DNA from: Bacteroidota bacterium
GTDB lineage: Bacteria; Bacteroidota; Bacteroidia; Bacteroidales; WCHB1-69
Length of the DNA: 34,292 nt
Reading direction: 5' to 3'
Assembly (NCBI GenBank): GCA_023413895.1
Contig: JAEZOU010000028.1
Coordinates: 1 to 34,292 of the forward strand
Part shown: positions 7,300-14,200 of the stretch, piece by piece
How the letters are laid out: every line of letters starts with the position of its first letter
Position numbering within the stretch: the first letter of the stretch is position 1
Translations under genes and position numbers: made by a program
Notes under the pieces: generated by a model
Databases searched by the model: none
What the model was told of the DNA's origin: nothing
Seen by the model: only the letters and a program-made list of their open reading frames with translations

Positions 7300-7836
7300 A
7301 TGAAAGAAGAGATTCAAGAGGGTGTATTTCAGATTAATGCGTATGAACTTGATGCGCACGAAGCATTGAAAGAAGGTGATCTGTTCATAGTCCAATCTGC
7401 TGGCGAAACATCGGTGCTTCATAAAGTTACGTTGGATAAGATAAAAACCTATATCGGAGGCTCCTCCGTACCCGATTCAACAATTACGGATGTAGAACCA
7501 GAATATGCCGCTTCCGCTTCGTATATGTTTAATGTGCTGAATAACAGAGAATACCGCAGACTTCATCTAACAGACACTATACACGCTGTAGCAATAACTT
7601 TTACAACTACTAACGAAATAAACTCACGTAACGAGCATTATATTCTTGTCACTAATTCTGCAAAATCAACAACAACAGTTGGTTCTATTGCTGTTAATCA
7701 AGGTAGTTTTAGTGAATTAATAGGTATGAGCGAGGCGGTAGAAATACCTGTCGGAAAGAGTGTAGAATTTTCGTTCAAGGTGTACAACAATGGAACCACG
7801 AGAGCATTAATAGTTACACATTCAGACGTCTTATAA
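7300..7836 (+). CDS. Tail fibre protein
   Basis: A 178-residue protein. Residues 25-51 (EGDLFIVQSAGETSVLHKVT) carry the third copy of the short 'DYL...VS' module also seen twice in the fibre gene at 4902. The remaining two thirds are beta-rich with many Thr, Ser and Asn (residues about 85-178, ending GTTRALIVTHSDVL), as in fibre tips. No known receptor-binding domain is recognised. The start lies two bases past the previous stop codon. Structural by context. Confidence 0.6.
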   Translation: MKEEIQEGVFQINAYELDAHEALKEGDLFIVQSAGETSVLHKVTLDKIKTYIGGSSVPDSTITDVEPEYAASASYMFNVLNNREYRRLHLTDTIHAVAITFTTTNEINSRNEHYILVTNSAKSTTTVGSIAVNQGSFSELIGMSEAVEIPVGKSVEFSFKVYNNGTTRALIVTHSDVL

Positions 7837-7854
7837 AAATCAAACTCAATCAAT

Positions 7855-8355
7855 ATGTTATACTTTGTACAATATAGAAACAAAAGAAAAATTGAGGATT
7901 GGGATGCTGAGATTAATAATCCAGCATTCACGCCTCTTACCGAAGAGCAGATAGCATTCTATCGTGCTAATCCAACCGCCTCTATTGCGGAGGTGGAAAA
8001 GTGCGAACTTAATCCGCCATACATTCCTGATGAACCCTCTTTTTCGGATGTTCAATCCACAGCCATTTCAGAAATATCGCATAAAAGTTTGGCAACTCTT
8101 GACAGGTTTGTCTCTGCTTACCAACTTGCCAATGCGCAATGTTCAGTGCTATGGGCAGAGAGCAATAATAAGGGTGAGCCGCCTATTTATGACATTGAAA
8201 CAGCGAGAGGTTATATAGATACTTATTTGCGCATTGGAGGGCTTTGTAGAGCCAAATTCTACGAGGCTAAGGGATTAATCGAATCTGCCGTAAATAAGGC
8301 CGAAATAGAAGAAATTAAGGCTTCTGCGATTAGTTATTACGATACTTTGGAATAG
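7855..8355 (+). CDS. Probable fibre-associated or tail fibre assembly protein
   Basis: A 166-residue, mostly helical protein, unlike its beta-rich neighbours. The N-terminus (MLYFVQYRNKRKIEDWDAEI) and the segment QIAFYRANPTASIAEVEKCEL recall small proteins placed between fibre and tip genes that act as chaperones or assembly proteins, but the resemblance is weak. The C-terminal half (residues about 75-166) is a long helical region (YIDTYLRIGGLCRAKFYEAKG). It lies 18 bp after the previous gene. Function is inferred from position only. Confidence 0.5.
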   Translation: MLYFVQYRNKRKIEDWDAEINNPAFTPLTEEQIAFYRANPTASIAEVEKCELNPPYIPDEPSFSDVQSTAISEISHKSLATLDRFVSAYQLANAQCSVLWAESNNKGEPPIYDIETARGYIDTYLRIGGLCRAKFYEAKGLIESAVNKAEIEEIKASAISYYDTLE

Positions 8356-8359
8356 GAGG
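8354..8359 (+). promoter_or_regulatory. Strong Shine-Dalgarno sequence
   Basis: AGGAGG lies 4 bases before the ATG at 8364. Such strong sites are unusual in Bacteroidetes, where most genes here lack one. It supports the chosen start. Confidence 0.6.
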
Positions 8360-8363
8360 AATT

Positions 8364-9038
8364 ATGGCAAGAAGAGAGTATAAAAGTATTGAACAAGGTG
8401 GAGGAAATCTACCAGACGTTCCATTTTCGGAGAATTTGGTATTTTATGCCCCACTTACAGAGGGAGATTTGACTGACCATATAAGTGGAAACACGTTAAA
8501 CTATAACGCATCATTAAATCCTGTTTTTTGGGATAATGAGAAGAAAATGTATCGTTTTAGCAAGGTGGCGAAACCATACGAGATGTATTATAATGTTAAT
8601 TTAGATGGTATTGTTGGTGATTATACCATAGTATGTGAATATTTGCCCGAACGTACCCACACATATAATTATCCAACTGTACTTATTCTCGGTTCCTATG
8701 CATCTTCTGATGTTTGGAGACCGGGTATGTACTCTTTAAGAAATGATTTATCAGGTGAAAGAGCATTACAGAGAATGCGTATTTGGCCATATTCCATAGA
8801 AACCCAAACAGCAAATATGTATATGATAAACGGAGAAGGAAATGTTGAGTATTTGTGTCAATATGGGGGCCCATCAGATACTATTTGTGCACCACATAAT
8901 TGGGATAATAGTAATATGTGTAGAACAAGAGTAAGTATTAACCCAAAGAGAGATAATAATGACACATACGCTGTGTGGATTAAGGATATTAGAATCTATA
9001 ATAGATTTTTCACGCAAGAAGAAATGGCACAATTATGA
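8364..9038 (+). CDS. LamG-like receptor-binding tip protein, copy 1
   Basis: A 224-residue protein. It starts with the tag MARREYKSIEQ, shared in form with the genes at 9035 and 9985. The rest looks like a concanavalin-A/LamG jelly-roll: ENLVFYAPLTEGDLTD at the start and IKDIRIYNRFFTQEEMAQL at the end, the usual closing strand of LamG domains. Such folds bind sugars or proteins, so it is a likely receptor-binding or adhesin tip. Its stop overlaps the next start by 4 bp. The start is fixed by a strong Shine-Dalgarno sequence. Confidence 0.7.
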   Translation: MARREYKSIEQGGGNLPDVPFSENLVFYAPLTEGDLTDHISGNTLNYNASLNPVFWDNEKKMYRFSKVAKPYEMYYNVNLDGIVGDYTIVCEYLPERTHTYNYPTVLILGSYASSDVWRPGMYSLRNDLSGERALQRMRIWPYSIETQTANMYMINGEGNVEYLCQYGGPSDTICAPHNWDNSNMCRTRVSINPKRDNNDTYAVWIKDIRIYNRFFTQEEMAQL

Positions 9039-9799
9039 GTAGAAGAGAATATAATATAGTACAAGGATGTGGTGGTACTCCAGCTCCTTTTTGTGATTAT
9101 CAAATTGTAAATGGGCAGTTTATTGATACTATTTCTAATGTAGTGTATAATGATAGCAATTCTATTAGTTATACTCAGGATGGTTATGTATATAGACCTT
9201 CTGCAGGTACAGTATATTTCTTTGTTTCGGTTAATGGGGCTGGTTGTTATTTTTATCCTAATAATAATTATCGGTGGACAACTGCTGCACCAAACCCTCC
9301 TACCAATGGCGTATCTCCAGAGTGGTATGGGGAGGGAATTAGATTGGTTGCAACTTTATATTGCCCAACTCTTATAAATGATTCAAGGGCTAATGGTTCT
9401 GCTATTATTAGCTGCTTATCTCACAATAATGCGGATTATGTTGGATTTAATATCAGTATGAAAGGAAATCTATCTTCTTTCTACATAAATAAGTACAACA
9501 CTTATTCTGCACCATTTCAAAGTCAAGGTCAATTCACAATTAATCAAGATAGCTCGCACCCTATGACAATTCAAATTGATATGTCAGCATCAGAATATAG
9601 GATTAAATTATATGAATATGGCTCAACAACTGCTGCCGGAGATAGCGGTATTCAAACTGTGGATTTTGGCGGTAGTAGTAAAAGATATTCCCCTCTTATG
9701 ACTTCTAATTGGGGGCAACAAACTAATACACGTCCAACAGTGTATGTGCAAAGTTATCAATACTATAAAGAAAGCGCTTTAACAGATTTTATGGCTTAA
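9035..9799 (+). CDS. Receptor-binding tip protein, copy 2
   Basis: A 254-residue protein starting with the tag MSRREYNIVQG followed by a Gly-rich linker (GCGGTP), as in the previous gene. The body differs: it is rich in Tyr, Asn and Ser, beta-rich and jelly-roll-like (for example FYINKYNTYSAPFQSQGQF), without a clear LamG signature. It overlaps the upstream stop by 4 bp (ATGA), so it is translationally coupled. Likely an alternative or additional receptor-binding tip. No signal peptide. Confidence 0.65.
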   Translation: MSRREYNIVQGCGGTPAPFCDYQIVNGQFIDTISNVVYNDSNSISYTQDGYVYRPSAGTVYFFVSVNGAGCYFYPNNNYRWTTAAPNPPTNGVSPEWYGEGIRLVATLYCPTLINDSRANGSAIISCLSHNNADYVGFNISMKGNLSSFYINKYNTYSAPFQSQGQFTINQDSSHPMTIQIDMSASEYRIKLYEYGSTTAAGDSGIQTVDFGGSSKRYSPLMTSNWGQQTNTRPTVYVQSYQYYKESALTDFMA

Positions 9800-9810
9800 A
9801 TCTTATAACT

Positions 9811-9972
9811 ATGATTAAAACAATAAACATCGACAAACTTATCTTCGGGGCAACGACAGCCGCAATAATCTTATTTGCAGCATTGTACCTTATGACTTAT
9901 GATACATCATCAGTAACTTCAACAAATGTAATGCAATGGCAGTCTGACAGCACTTGGACTGTAGGATGGTAG
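9811..9972 (+). CDS. Small single-membrane-span protein
   Basis: A 53-residue reading frame begins at ATG 9811, 11 bases after the preceding stop, and ends at TAG 9970-9972. Residues about 10-29 (LIFGATTAAIILFAALYLMT) form one convincing membrane segment; the C-terminal 24 residues are polar and end TWTVGW. It sits between two tip protein genes and is followed directly by the Shine-Dalgarno sequence of the next one. It could be a small lysis or superinfection protein, or a chance frame. No homology is recognised. Confidence 0.45.
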   Translation: MIKTINIDKLIFGATTAAIILFAALYLMTYDTSSVTSTNVMQWQSDSTWTVGW

Positions 9973-9973
9973 A

Positions 9974-9980
9974 GAGGAGG
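9974..9980 (+). promoter_or_regulatory. Strong Shine-Dalgarno sequence
   Basis: GAGGAGG lies 4 bases before the ATG at 9985, the second strong site in this tip cluster. It decides the start of the third tip protein. Confidence 0.6.
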
Positions 9981-9984
9981 TTAT

Positions 9985-10632
9985 ATGTCTAAGAGAGAAT
10001 ATGATATAGCACAACAAACGGAAGAGCCACAAAATGGCGAGGTTATATTCTGGGTAAAAGGAACAGAATCTGCCACAGACGTTATTAATGGTGTTGCTCC
10101 AACAATAAATAGGGTTTTTGATTCAACTGCTGGCACAATAGACACCACTAAGGGAGTATATTGTGCCAATAACACAAGATATAACGCAGCATTAAAATAT
10201 GATATGTCTGGAACAGCATATCCTAATAAACTACGTAACGCAAGCAGGGTGCTTGTAGAATTTACAGTCACCCCAACATATTTTAGTGGAGGGGCATCGA
10301 CTACAAACGGGAATAATTATACTTCAATATCATGTGGGCAAATGACAAGCACAGTTGAGATTTTTGAAACTAATTTCGGCCCTTATATTCGTTATGCGCG
10401 TTTCTTGCCAAATAACGAATCGACGGGGTATATGGAAGGTACCATAGATAACGGAGTTATTATTTATCGAAAATTATACAGCGCACAACAAGATGATGAA
10501 ATTAGTGAAGCTGCAGTTTCAATTACAATATCGGATAATATAATGAATAATGTGTGGTTTGCAGCCAAGAAGTGGTCAGGACCGGGCGTATTTAAAGGCT
10601 ATTTAAATTCATTGAAAATAACGGTTTGGTGA
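9985..10632 (+). CDS. LamG-like receptor-binding tip protein, copy 3
   Basis: A 215-residue protein, the last gene of the prophage. It starts with the tag MSKREYDIAQQ, the same pattern as the two preceding tip genes. The body begins GEVIFWVKGTESATDV and ends KGYLNSLKITVW, consistent with a LamG/ConA-like sandwich in which both ends pair in the middle of the sheet. Sequence outside the tag differs from the other two, so binding specificity probably differs. Likely receptor-binding. Confidence 0.65.
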   Translation: MSKREYDIAQQTEEPQNGEVIFWVKGTESATDVINGVAPTINRVFDSTAGTIDTTKGVYCANNTRYNAALKYDMSGTAYPNKLRNASRVLVEFTVTPTYFSGGASTTNGNNYTSISCGQMTSTVEIFETNFGPYIRYARFLPNNESTGYMEGTIDNGVIIYRKLYSAQQDDEISEAAVSITISDNIMNNVWFAAKKWSGPGVFKGYLNSLKITVW

Positions 10633-10688
10633 GATTGAGTGACATTTTGTTTTGAAAAACATGCACAATTTGTTTTGGGGATTATAAA

Positions 10689-10720
10689 ACAATCTTTACA
10701 CACTTTTTGGGACAGTATCT
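10689..10720 (+). repeat. Direct repeat R-a, putative transposase-binding site
   Basis: This 32-bp unit matches the one at 10862-10893 in 29 of 32 positions, in the same orientation, 173 bp apart. The shared core includes TTACACACTTT and GGGACAGTATCT. Mu-like phage ends carry several such copies bound by the transposase; the function here is inferred from position. Confidence 0.65.
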
Positions 10721-10861
10721 TTGTTCACGAGCAACAACACTTTTGGTGGGATTAGCTTTGAAGTGTGATGAAACGGAGGCTGGCCGAAGTGAAAACAGAC
10801 TTCAAAACGTAAAAAATTATAAAATTACTCGCAAATGTCAAAAAAATATATCTTTGCACAA

Positions 10862-10893
10862 ACAATTTTTACACACTTTGGGGGACAGTATCT
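10862..10893 (+). repeat. Direct repeat R-b, putative terminal transposase-binding site
   Basis: Second copy of the 32-bp repeat, differing at 3 positions. It is followed by GCA, so a CA dinucleotide at 10895-10896 could be the phage right terminus, as in Mu (ends 5'-TG...CA-3'). The sequence beyond looks like host intergenic DNA. Confidence 0.65.
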
Positions 10894-11045
10894 GCAGAAG
10901 TTAATAAATAGTCTTTTAACCGCAACAAGTGCTTAACCTCTTGAGGTTGGAAATCGAATCTCTCTGAAATAAAAATCCAAACTATCAGAGGAAATAAATT
11001 GTATGGCGAAATATGGATTGATGAAAGAGCAAAAACTATCTAAAT

Positions 11046-11774
11046 TTAACTCCAAAGTGTTGATATTCGACTTACTTCACGTCCAGAGTCGGTGTAAATA
11101 GTAAAATTCCATTCATTGTCATTATGTTGAATGGCAATAGCATATTTCTCACCCCATTTAAGTTGCGAAGTGTAATTAACATCAATTTTCTGTATCGTAT
11201 AAGATTGGTAAAAATCAGCTGGAATTAAATCTAAAATCCAGCGAATATAACTAACATTATTAACGTGATTGTTCATATCCAGGTCGGAGAGTTGTGCTGC
11301 GTAAACAGGAAGATTCTCCTCAAAGGGAATACGCGGAAGTTTGGAAGTTTTGCAATTACTTACCGAACTCTCAGATGCTCTTAACAATTGGTCAACCTTC
11401 TCGTTTGAGCGCACAAGTGTACCATCAGTTTTGAGCAATGCCCATTCAGAAGTAGCTTCAGCAATAAGATCTCCATTACTATCAAACACCTCATAATCAC
11501 GAGGATATATTATCATTTTCTGTTTTATTGCCGTAGTTTTGATTTCGATTTCATCGTTCCATTTCGGAAGTTTTCTAATATTAATGCTCACTTTAGTAAT
11601 TACCCAAAATAGGTTTTCCTTCTGCAAATCGCTCCAGCCAACGTGCATTTTATTCACGTGCGCCCAAGCAGTTTCGTGCATCATACTAACCAAACGTGCG
11701 GGCGTGAGGTTGCAGTTACAGTCGGTGTCATAGCCGAAAATATGAAATTTCTGAATGTGTTGATAGCTGTTCAT
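11046..11774 (-). CDS. Acyl-ACP thioesterase
   Basis: This 242-residue cytoplasmic enzyme hydrolyses acyl-ACP to free fatty acids. It has the double hotdog layout of the FatA/FatB-like family (PF01643). The first hotdog covers residues about 1-130 (FGYDTDCNCNLTPARLVSMM), and the second begins near 150, with the signature DLDMNNHVNNVSYIRW that holds the Asn and His of the active site. Length fits bacterial members. It is the last gene of a minus-strand cluster, starting 3 bp after the APH-RapZ fusion gene, so the two are co-transcribed. The neighbouring prophage ends in its 3' flank without damaging it. Confidence 0.9.
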   Translation of the reverse strand: MNSYQHIQKFHIFGYDTDCNCNLTPARLVSMMHETAWAHVNKMHVGWSDLQKENLFWVITKVSINIRKLPKWNDEIEIKTTAIKQKMIIYPRDYEVFDSNGDLIAEATSEWALLKTDGTLVRSNEKVDQLLRASESSVSNCKTSKLPRIPFEENLPVYAAQLSDLDMNNHVNNVSYIRWILDLIPADFYQSYTIQKIDVNYTSQLKWGEKYAIAIQHNDNEWNFTIYTDSGREVSRISTLWS

Positions 11775-11777
11775 AGG

Positions 11778-13208
11778 TTAGTTTTTAGATTGTTCTCGAT
11801 GAGTTAGAATAACATTTATTTCGGGAAATTGTTTGCGAAGCGCATCCGCCATAGATTGGGCAAAATAAACAGAACGATGTTGCCCACCTGTGCATCCGAA
11901 ATTGACTGCAAGATGGTTAAACTTGCGTTCCAAGTAGTTGCGTGCAGCGCTGAAGACGATGGCTTGTGTGTGTGTTTTAAATTCTTCAACTTCAGCGTAT
12001 TGCTCAAGATATTCGATAACCGGTCGGTCCATTCCTGTCTGTTGTTTGTATGCGGTTTCGCGTCCAGGATTAGGCAGCGCACGACAATCAAAAACAAAGC
12101 CGCCGCCATTGCCTGTTACATCTTCAGGGATACCTTTTTTGTAAGAAAAACTAGTAACCGAAATGGTAAGTTTATCCTGCGGTAAAATCGTAGATTTTAC
12201 AAAATCGCTCTCTGTAATCTTCTTTAAAACCTCTTTCAAATAAGATAATTGATTAGGAATTTTCTGATTTTCTAGCAAATATCGAATATTCCGAACCGCA
12301 AAAGGAATGCTCAACAAGAAATGGGTTTTCTTTTCATAATAACCTCGAAATCCATACGCACCCATTGCTTGCATAATTCGAATCAGTACAAAAGCGTGGT
12401 AATAAACGGCGAATTTATCTTTGTCAATAGGAATTTCTCGAGAAAGGCACTCCATATAATATTGGAAAAGTTCTTCGCGGATATTTTCTGGAATATCAGC
12501 TTTTCCATCATACAACAACGACGCCACATCGTACTGCAATGCACCTTTTCTTCCTCCTTGATAATCAATAAAATACACTTCTCCATTTTGAATCATAATA
12601 TTTCGAGATTGGAAATCACGGTAGAGGAAGAAGTTGCTGTCGGCTTCTTGTAAAAATTCTATAAGAGATTGAAAATCATCTTCTAACAACTGCTCATCGA
12701 AGGGAATATTTGCCAATTTTAGGAAGAAATATTTGAAATAGTTAAGGTCCCACTGCATCGATTGGCGATCAAAGGCAAAACGAGGGTAACATTTGGAGAA
12801 ATCGATATTATTGCGACCTGCCAACTGGATTTTGGGAAGTTGCGCAATCACTTTTTTGTAGATTTTCGTCAACTCATCCGTCCAATTCCCTAATTTTCGC
12901 TGTGCACACAAAAAGCTATAAAGCGTTTCATTACCTAAATCATTCAACAGATAATAAGTTCTATCATCCGCAATTGCAAGTAATTGAGGAACAGGAATTT
13001 GTTGTTGTAGAAAAGATTGCGTAAAGGAGAAAAATGCTTCATTTTCTTTTAAATCATCATTATAAACTCCTATAATAGAACTATTTTCTGTCTTAATTCT
13101 AAAATATTGGCGTGCAGAACCAGATTGGGGCAGCTTATCGATAGAAAAATGGGTAGTTTGCAGATAGTTTTGCGCTAATTTTGCTAGTTGTGATTGTTGG
13201 AAAGCCAT
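11778..13208 (-). CDS. Fusion of an APH-type sugar kinase with a RapZ C-terminal domain
   Basis: A 476-residue two-domain protein. Residues about 1-335 form an aminoglycoside-phosphotransferase-like kinase related to AmgK, the N-acetylmuramate/GlcNAc anomeric kinase: the catalytic loop is YRDFQSRNIM with Asp and Asn in place but Tyr for the usual His, followed by the metal-binding FIDYQGG. Residues 346-476 match the C-terminal domain of RapZ: FDCRALPNPG and GCTGGQHRS at 438-446. In E. coli that domain senses glucosamine-6-phosphate and binds small RNAs. The usual RapZ P-loop domain is replaced by the kinase. The fusion occurs elsewhere in Bacteroidetes. A role in amino-sugar or cell-wall recycling is inferred. 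It lies 14 bp after the yitT-like gene and 3 bp before the thioesterase. Confidence 0.85.
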   Translation of the reverse strand: MAFQQSQLAKLAQNYLQTTHFSIDKLPQSGSARQYFRIKTENSSIIGVYNDDLKENEAFFSFTQSFLQQQIPVPQLLAIADDRTYYLLNDLGNETLYSFLCAQRKLGNWTDELTKIYKKVIAQLPKIQLAGRNNIDFSKCYPRFAFDRQSMQWDLNYFKYFFLKLANIPFDEQLLEDDFQSLIEFLQEADSNFFLYRDFQSRNIMIQNGEVYFIDYQGGRKGALQYDVASLLYDGKADIPENIREELFQYYMECLSREIPIDKDKFAVYYHAFVLIRIMQAMGAYGFRGYYEKKTHFLLSIPFAVRNIRYLLENQKIPNQLSYLKEVLKKITESDFVKSTILPQDKLTISVTSFSYKKGIPEDVTGNGGGFVFDCRALPNPGRETAYKQQTGMDRPVIEYLEQYAEVEEFKTHTQAIVFSAARNYLERKFNHLAVNFGCTGGQHRSVYFAQSMADALRKQFPEINVILTHREQSKN

Positions 13209-13222
13209 ATTAATAAGATCTT

Positions 13223-14152
13223 TTATTTAACTTTTTCTTGCAATGAATTAAAACCTTCACCGAAAACATCTCGAGCATCGAGAATGGATATGAAAGCATC
13301 GGGGTCAATTTCGTGAATATTATAGAGTAAAAAAGGAAGTTCTTTGGCAGTTAGTGTGGTAAAAATAACACTTTTCTCCGTTTCGTTATACATTCCACGT
13401 CCGTTAAAGTAGGTACCTCCCCTATCCAACTTATTGATAATAATCTCCTTGATCTCAGCATGGTGTTCAGAAATAATCAGAAGTGCTTTTCTGTGTGAAA
13501 AACCTGATATAATTTTATCGATTGTGAAACCCGTAACATAAATCACGAACCAAGAATAGAGTGGAATAGTCCAATCTTTAAAGACGAAAAGTGCGCCCAC
13601 CACAATGATTGAATCTACAACCATCAGCAAGGTTCCGAGCGGAATATGTTTGAGATATTTTCCAATAATCATTGCAATGATATCGGTTCCGCCCGAAGTT
13701 GCTCGAGATTTGAAAATAAGGCCTAAGCCTACGCCCATCAGCACGCCACCAAAAAGGGCAACAATAAGCGTAGATGCGGGGTCTGGAATTGTAGGATTAT
13801 CCGCCAAACCAACCAATGGATTGTAACCATAGAAATGTTCAAGTAGTGAGACAAAAGCGGAAAGAGACACTATACCAACCACCGTTTTAAACCCAAAACG
13901 CGGACCTAACAACAAAGTACCAATAACCAACAGCGGAATATCGAGGGCTATACCGGAAAGACCAATCGAGAAGTCGAAAACATAGTGCAGAATAATAGCA
14001 ATACCATACACACCACCAGGAGCTAATTTCAGTGGCGAGATAAACACCACCAAGGCGAGTGCAACAATAAAACTGCCTGAAAGAATAAGTGCGTATTCCT
14101 TACAAAGTTCCTTAATATTGGTACTTTTCCATCTATTTTTTATCATTTCCAT
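13223..14152 (-). CDS. YitT family membrane protein (DUF161/DUF2179)
   Basis: A 309-residue inner-membrane protein of the YitT family. It has about five or six membrane segments (for example ALILSGSFIVALALVVFISP, the 65-105 region, and VALFGGVLMGVGLGLIF) with the family motif SGGTDIIAMII near residues 153-163. A C-terminal cytoplasmic DUF2179 domain (residues about 222-300) contains RGGTYFNGRGMYN. The substrate of the family is not established. A -7-like element lies just upstream, and the APH-RapZ fusion follows at 14 bp. The start is at ATG 14152; a second Met two codons on is possible. Confidence 0.9.
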   Translation of the reverse strand: MEMIKNRWKSTNIKELCKEYALILSGSFIVALALVVFISPLKLAPGGVYGIAIILHYVFDFSIGLSGIALDIPLLVIGTLLLGPRFGFKTVVGIVSLSAFVSLLEHFYGYNPLVGLADNPTIPDPASTLIVALFGGVLMGVGLGLIFKSRATSGGTDIIAMIIGKYLKHIPLGTLLMVVDSIIVVGALFVFKDWTIPLYSWFVIYVTGFTIDKIISGFSHRKALLIISEHHAEIKEIIINKLDRGGTYFNGRGMYNETEKSVIFTTLTAKELPFLLYNIHEIDPDAFISILDARDVFGEGFNSLQEKVK

Positions 14153-14182
14153 TTTTCAAAATTTTATTAGAGATCTCAATGG

Positions 14183-14190
14183 CAAAGATA
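14183..14190 (-). promoter_or_regulatory. Putative -7 promoter element of the yitT-like gene
   Basis: The minus strand reads TATCTTTG, matching TAnnTTTG, 30 bp upstream of the yitT-like start and just after mutY. No good -33 box is seen at the usual spacing. Confidence 0.45.
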
Positions 14191-14200
14191 CAAGAAAGTT

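Larger units (their letters stand above)
1..10896 (+). mobile_element. Right-hand part of a Mu-like prophage, left end outside window
   Basis: A continuous plus-strand block of tail genes runs in the order hub, spike with an HxH tip, gp25/gp46-like, baseplate J, gp48-position protein, fibres and lectin-like tips. This is the order of the right side of phage Mu and its relatives. The block ends about 150 bp before the stop codon of a host thioesterase gene, where two direct repeats resemble paired transposase-binding sites. No capsid, transposase or lysis gene is visible because the left side is cut off. The hub gene is shortened beside an IS remnant, so this copy may be defective. Seen: gene order and repeats. 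Inferred: the Mu-like class and the exact end at 10896. A P2-like tail module would share some of the baseplate genes. Confidence 0.7.
10633..11045. other. Intergenic prophage right end and host junction
   Basis: No convincing gene lies here. It holds the two 32-bp direct repeats described separately, the proposed phage terminus at 10896, and about 150 bp of host DNA up to the stop of the thioesterase gene. A perfect palindrome, AACCTCTTGAGGTT, lies at 10935-10948 in the host part. TATCTTTG at 10716-10723 and 10849-10856 matches the -7 promoter consensus on the plus strand, but no good -33 partner is seen. Confidence 0.6.

Noticed and set aside
4902..10632. Diversity-generating retroelement or invertible fibre segment
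   Set aside because: No reverse transcriptase, template/variable repeat pair, recombinase gene or inverted repeats flanking the fibre genes were seen in the window.
10707..10904. 65-residue open frame between the two prophage-end repeats
   Set aside because: It begins at TTG, has no ribosome site, no recognisable composition, and covers the repeats; more likely non-coding end DNA.
10905..10975. tRNA-like stretch with ATCGAATC and a palindrome
   Set aside because: The stems of acceptor, anticodon and T arms do not pair, so it is not a tRNA gene and not a convincing attachment-site fragment.
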